Source: JALOTE01 sp031422195
Lineage (GTDB): Bacteria > Pseudomonadota > Alphaproteobacteria > Rhizobiales > Rhizobiaceae
NCBI GenBank assembly: GCA_031422195.1
Contig: JANOPZ010000082.1
Coordinates: forward strand, 1-7,899
Reading direction: 5' to 3'
Length of the DNA stretch: 7,899 bases
The notes beneath the pieces are model-generated. The model was not told the DNA's origin. It searched no databases and was given only the letters and a program-made list of their open reading frames with translations. How positions within the stretch are numbered: the stretch's first letter is position 1; each line of letters starts with the position of its first letter. A program made the translations under genes and the position numbers. Below are positions 5,752 through 7,899 of the stretch, one piece after another.

Positions 5752-5780
5752 TTGACACAGCGTAAGCATAATTCATTGAT
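5752..5780 (+). promoter_or_regulatory. Possible promoter for the cmr operon
   Basis: In the 127-bp gap after the RES gene, TTGACA at 5752-5757 matches the -35 consensus, but the best -10 at 17-nt spacing (ATTGAT, 5775-5780) matches only half of TATAAT. Read-through from the toxin operon remains possible because no terminator is seen in the gap. A weak 7-bp inverted repeat (AACCAAT 5693-5699, ATTGGTT 5747-5753) encloses most of it. Confidence 0.25.
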
Positions 5781-5819
5781 AGCCAACATCCGATTTTACA
5801 TTTCAAACGGGAAACTGTT

Positions 5820-7160
5820 TTGCGTTTCATTCAAGCTGATTTCGAAGTCATCACACCGATGTTTCTCGGCGGGGCCAACCATGAAGCCGGCAATATCCGC
5901 CCCGCATCAGTAAAAGCTGAGATTTTATTTTGGTGGCGCGCGCTGAATTACCATAGGTTTGCTTTTAACAACGGTAAAACCGTTCCCGAAGCCGAAGCGT
6001 TGAAGAGTTTTCATACCCAAGAGGCGAAGTTGTTTGGTTGCCCAACCAAAGGGCAAGGCGTATTTTCACTTTCGGCCCGGTGGGTTGGGCAGGCGCCGGT
6101 TATGGAAGGCACCACGCCAATTGTGGAAGCGTTTGGTCAAGATACACGCGACGCAACTGGCGCAAAATACCTTGGCTATGGAATAGTTACGATCAAAGGG
6201 CAGATTGAAGCCGAAAAATCCTGCATCAAAGCCGGTGCTAAATTTGTTATCGAGCTCGTCTTCAAGCCATCGACAAGCGAACACGACATTGCGGACATAC
6301 AACGGGCAGTCAAACTCATGGGCCTGCTAGGCGGGCTCGGCTCGCGCAAGCGCCGTGGCTGGGGTTCTCTGGCGCTCACAAGTTTGAAAAGCAGCGCACT
6401 GAAACGCGACGGTGCAAAGTTCGGTTTGGCAGAACTTCAAGAGTTTAGCCTTTTTCCCGCAAACACCGCCAACTTTGAAGCAGCGCTCAATTCAGCTGTT
6501 TTACCGAGCCGCAGTTTTGATGAACGCTCAGCACCTCTATCCTGCTTTGGCTCAAACACAAGAATGCACCGCTGGAGTGCGGGTTTTGCAAGTGCACTTG
6601 ATGCGATGAACGCGCTGGGCAACGGCTATCAACTTTATCGGGCATGGGGTCGGAGCGAATATGGCAATTTAATGCCCGACAGAACAACTGTCAGCCATAA
6701 GAATTTTAAGGCCGACCACGATTGGTTTAAAGTGAGCAAGCCTGCATTCAAAAAAGCGGATCGCGGAACTTATACTGTTGACTCGGTAAAACCACCAATA
6801 TCTGCAAATAACATGCCCGAGCGGGCAATTTTTGGTCTTCCCTTGGGTTTTGCCAAAGGAGTTGAGATTGAAACGACGGAGCCGTTTGGCCGCCGCGCCA
6901 GCCCGTTATTGTTTCATATCGCAAAAATCGGCAGTCAATTTTATCCCGTTGCCACCTATTTCCAGACCCAGTTTCTACCACTGGTGCAAGTCGGTGCTGA
7001 AGCCGCCGCTACGAGAATAAACGTTCCGGGCGCTAACAACCTTCCGTTTCAGCCAGATACAACTGTTGTTACGAATTACCTCGATGGCACATGCCGCAAC
7101 ACGCTTGACGGAGCCCGCAACACGCATCCCTACTTCAATGGTGTGAGAGTGTTACCATGA
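5820..7160 (+). CDS. cmr1: Type III-B CRISPR RAMP protein Cmr1
   Basis: A 446-residue protein that starts at TTG 5820, with GGGA at 5809-5812 as ribosome binding site. The frame has a TAA at 5769-5771 and no ATG or GTG between, so TTG is effectively forced. The first RAMP (RRM-like) strand begins at residue 2: FIQADFEVITPMFLGGANHE, then IRPASVKAEILFWWRALN (26-43), the typical Cmr1 opening in which the target-RNA and 3' crRNA side of the complex is capped. LFGCP (71-75), KYLGYG (116-121) and the glycine-rich loop LLGGLGSRKRRGWGSL (169-184) follow, characteristic of RAMP folds. Length is normal for Cmr1. In the Cmr complex it sits at the head end, near Cmr6, and recognises target RNA. The stop overlaps the next start as ATGA, the usual operon coupling. 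Confidence 0.93.
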   Translation: MRFIQADFEVITPMFLGGANHEAGNIRPASVKAEILFWWRALNYHRFAFNNGKTVPEAEALKSFHTQEAKLFGCPTKGQGVFSLSARWVGQAPVMEGTTPIVEAFGQDTRDATGAKYLGYGIVTIKGQIEAEKSCIKAGAKFVIELVFKPSTSEHDIADIQRAVKLMGLLGGLGSRKRRGWGSLALTSLKSSALKRDGAKFGLAELQEFSLFPANTANFEAALNSAVLPSRSFDERSAPLSCFGSNTRMHRWSAGFASALDAMNALGNGYQLYRAWGRSEYGNLMPDRTTVSHKNFKADHDWFKVSKPAFKKADRGTYTVDSVKPPISANNMPERAIFGLPLGFAKGVEIETTEPFGRRASPLLFHIAKIGSQFYPVATYFQTQFLPLVQVGAEAAATRINVPGANNLPFQPDTTVVTNYLDGTCRNTLDGARNTHPYFNGVRVLP

Positions 7161-7899
7161 CCCGTAAAGTGCTGCATTTCACCATCGGGCCGGTGCAGGA
7201 TTTTATCGCCGACGCACGCCGCATACGGGATTTTTGGGCGGGTTCATTCTTGCTGTCAGTATTGGCCGGTCACGCCATGGCGGCTGCTAAAAACGCGGGC
7301 GCTGAAATTGTATTTCCCAAGGTTGAAGGCGATACGCTTTTTGAGGCGCTGGTTGCCGGAAATGCCAACGCAAATACTCATATCGGCTCGCTGCCCAACC
7401 GTTTCAAAGCCAGCATCTCTGAAGACGCGGATGCAAAAGACGTTGCCTTAAAATGCGTCGAAGCCACCGGTTTGGCTTGGCAAACTCTTTGTGACACCAT
7501 CTGGGAAAAATATGTCAAAGCCGCAGCCGAACAGCATCACGGCAAAACCGGCGAAGACAACCCGACGCGGAAAATCTGGACACGGCAAACCCATAACTTT
7601 TGGGATATGGCTTGGGTTGCGGGTGATGACCCTTGTCCCAACCAAGACGGCAATTGGCTCGATATCCGTAAGAATTGGCGTTCCTTGAAGCCCGGCGTGA
7701 TTGAGGGCGGCGACCATTGCCGTCTGATGGGCCAGTATCAGGAACTGTCGGGCTACGGGCGGTTTCCAAGGACGGAGCGCAATAAGCAAACAGCGTTCTG
7801 GAAAGCCGTTCGAGAGACCGGCACTATCAGCGATCTTGATCTTCCCGAAGGCGAATATCTTTGTGCTTTGGCGCTGATTAAGCGTCTGTTTCCTGTGCT
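7157..7899 (+). CDS. cmr2: Type III-B Cas10/Cmr2, N-terminal part (C-terminus beyond right edge)
   Basis: Starts at ATG 7157 overlapping the cmr1 stop; 247 residues are visible. It opens directly with the Cmr2_N signature FTIGPVQDFIADARRIRDFW then AGSFLLSVLAGHA (8-40). GDTLFEAL (58-65) and SLPNRFKA (78-85) follow, and a segment C188-x-x-M-G then ELSGYG (196-201) resembles the short post-palm element seen in Cmr2 proteins. Only about ten residues precede GPVQDF, so an N-terminal HD nuclease domain is absent, as in the HD-less Cmr2 group. The palm domains with the GGDD cyclase motif should lie beyond 7899. Cas10 is the large subunit, activated by target RNA to make cyclic oligoadenylates. Whether cyclase residues are intact cannot be seen. 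Confidence 0.93.
   Translation, partial: MTRKVLHFTIGPVQDFIADARRIRDFWAGSFLLSVLAGHAMAAAKNAGAEIVFPKVEGDTLFEALVAGNANANTHIGSLPNRFKASISEDADAKDVALKCVEATGLAWQTLCDTIWEKYVKAAAEQHHGKTGEDNPTRKIWTRQTHNFWDMAWVAGDDPCPNQDGNWLDIRKNWRSLKPGVIEGGDHCRLMGQYQELSGYGRFPRTERNKQTAFWKAVRETGTISDLDLPEGEYLCALALIKRLFPV

Noticed and set aside
5693..5819. CRISPR repeat or array before cmr1
   Set aside because: No repeat-spacer periodicity is present; only a weak 7-bp inverted repeat is seen.

Overview
The window looks like an accessory or plasmid-borne stretch of an alphaproteobacterial genome. This placement is inferred from three things: a ParB-like partition protein of the type common on rhizobial and related plasmids, a relic of an IS5-superfamily (IS427-like) transposase, and RTX-type 'DLDGNG / DANGDG' calcium-loop modules. 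No rRNA, tRNA or housekeeping gene is present to fix the taxon. Base composition is patchy: most genes have moderate to high GC, while one small membrane-protein gene (2636-2986) is extremely AT-rich.

Layout. (1) 1-643, minus strand: N-terminal 214 residues of a ParB/Spo0J-like protein that runs off the left edge. (2) 644-1531: no supported gene; the ParB reading frame stays open upstream of its ATG for about 90 codons, and there is a 9-bp-arm hairpin at 985-1012. (3) 1532-1912, plus strand: frameshifted IS5/IS427-type transposase relic. (4) 2104-2619: small chimeric-looking protein with two Ca-binding loops, apparently a detached piece of a large RTX-like protein. (5) 2636-4220: a two-gene cassette with overlapping ORFs, consisting of an AT-rich three-helix membrane protein and a DUF2778/Tlde1-like L,D-transpeptidase-fold protein carrying a glycine-rich linker and a C-terminal Ca-loop module. 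(6) 4221-4553: regulatory region with a perfect 22-bp palindrome and a sigma70-like promoter. (7) 4554-5692: Xre/MbcA/ParS-type antitoxin and RES-domain toxin, a type II toxin-antitoxin pair. (8) 5820-7899: start of a type III-B CRISPR effector operon, cmr1 (complete, TTG start) and cmr2/cas10 (partial, runs off the right edge), with an ATGA overlap. No CRISPR array is visible.

How the parts may work together. The most interesting unit is the 2636-4220 cassette. Its catalytic domain carries the His/Cys signature (HGG...SAGC) of L,D-transpeptidase-like peptidoglycan-targeting effectors, and the gene upstream encodes a membrane protein whose predicted topology suits periplasmic immunity. The effector's tail shares a roughly 92% identical 99-bp block with the gene before the cassette, after which the two sequences diverge completely. 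That is what recombination between toxin cassettes would leave. Beside it lie an NAD-depleting-type TA pair and a type III-B interference operon, so the window reads as a compact defence/competition island next to a replicon-maintenance gene. Physical clustering is seen directly; functional coupling is inference.
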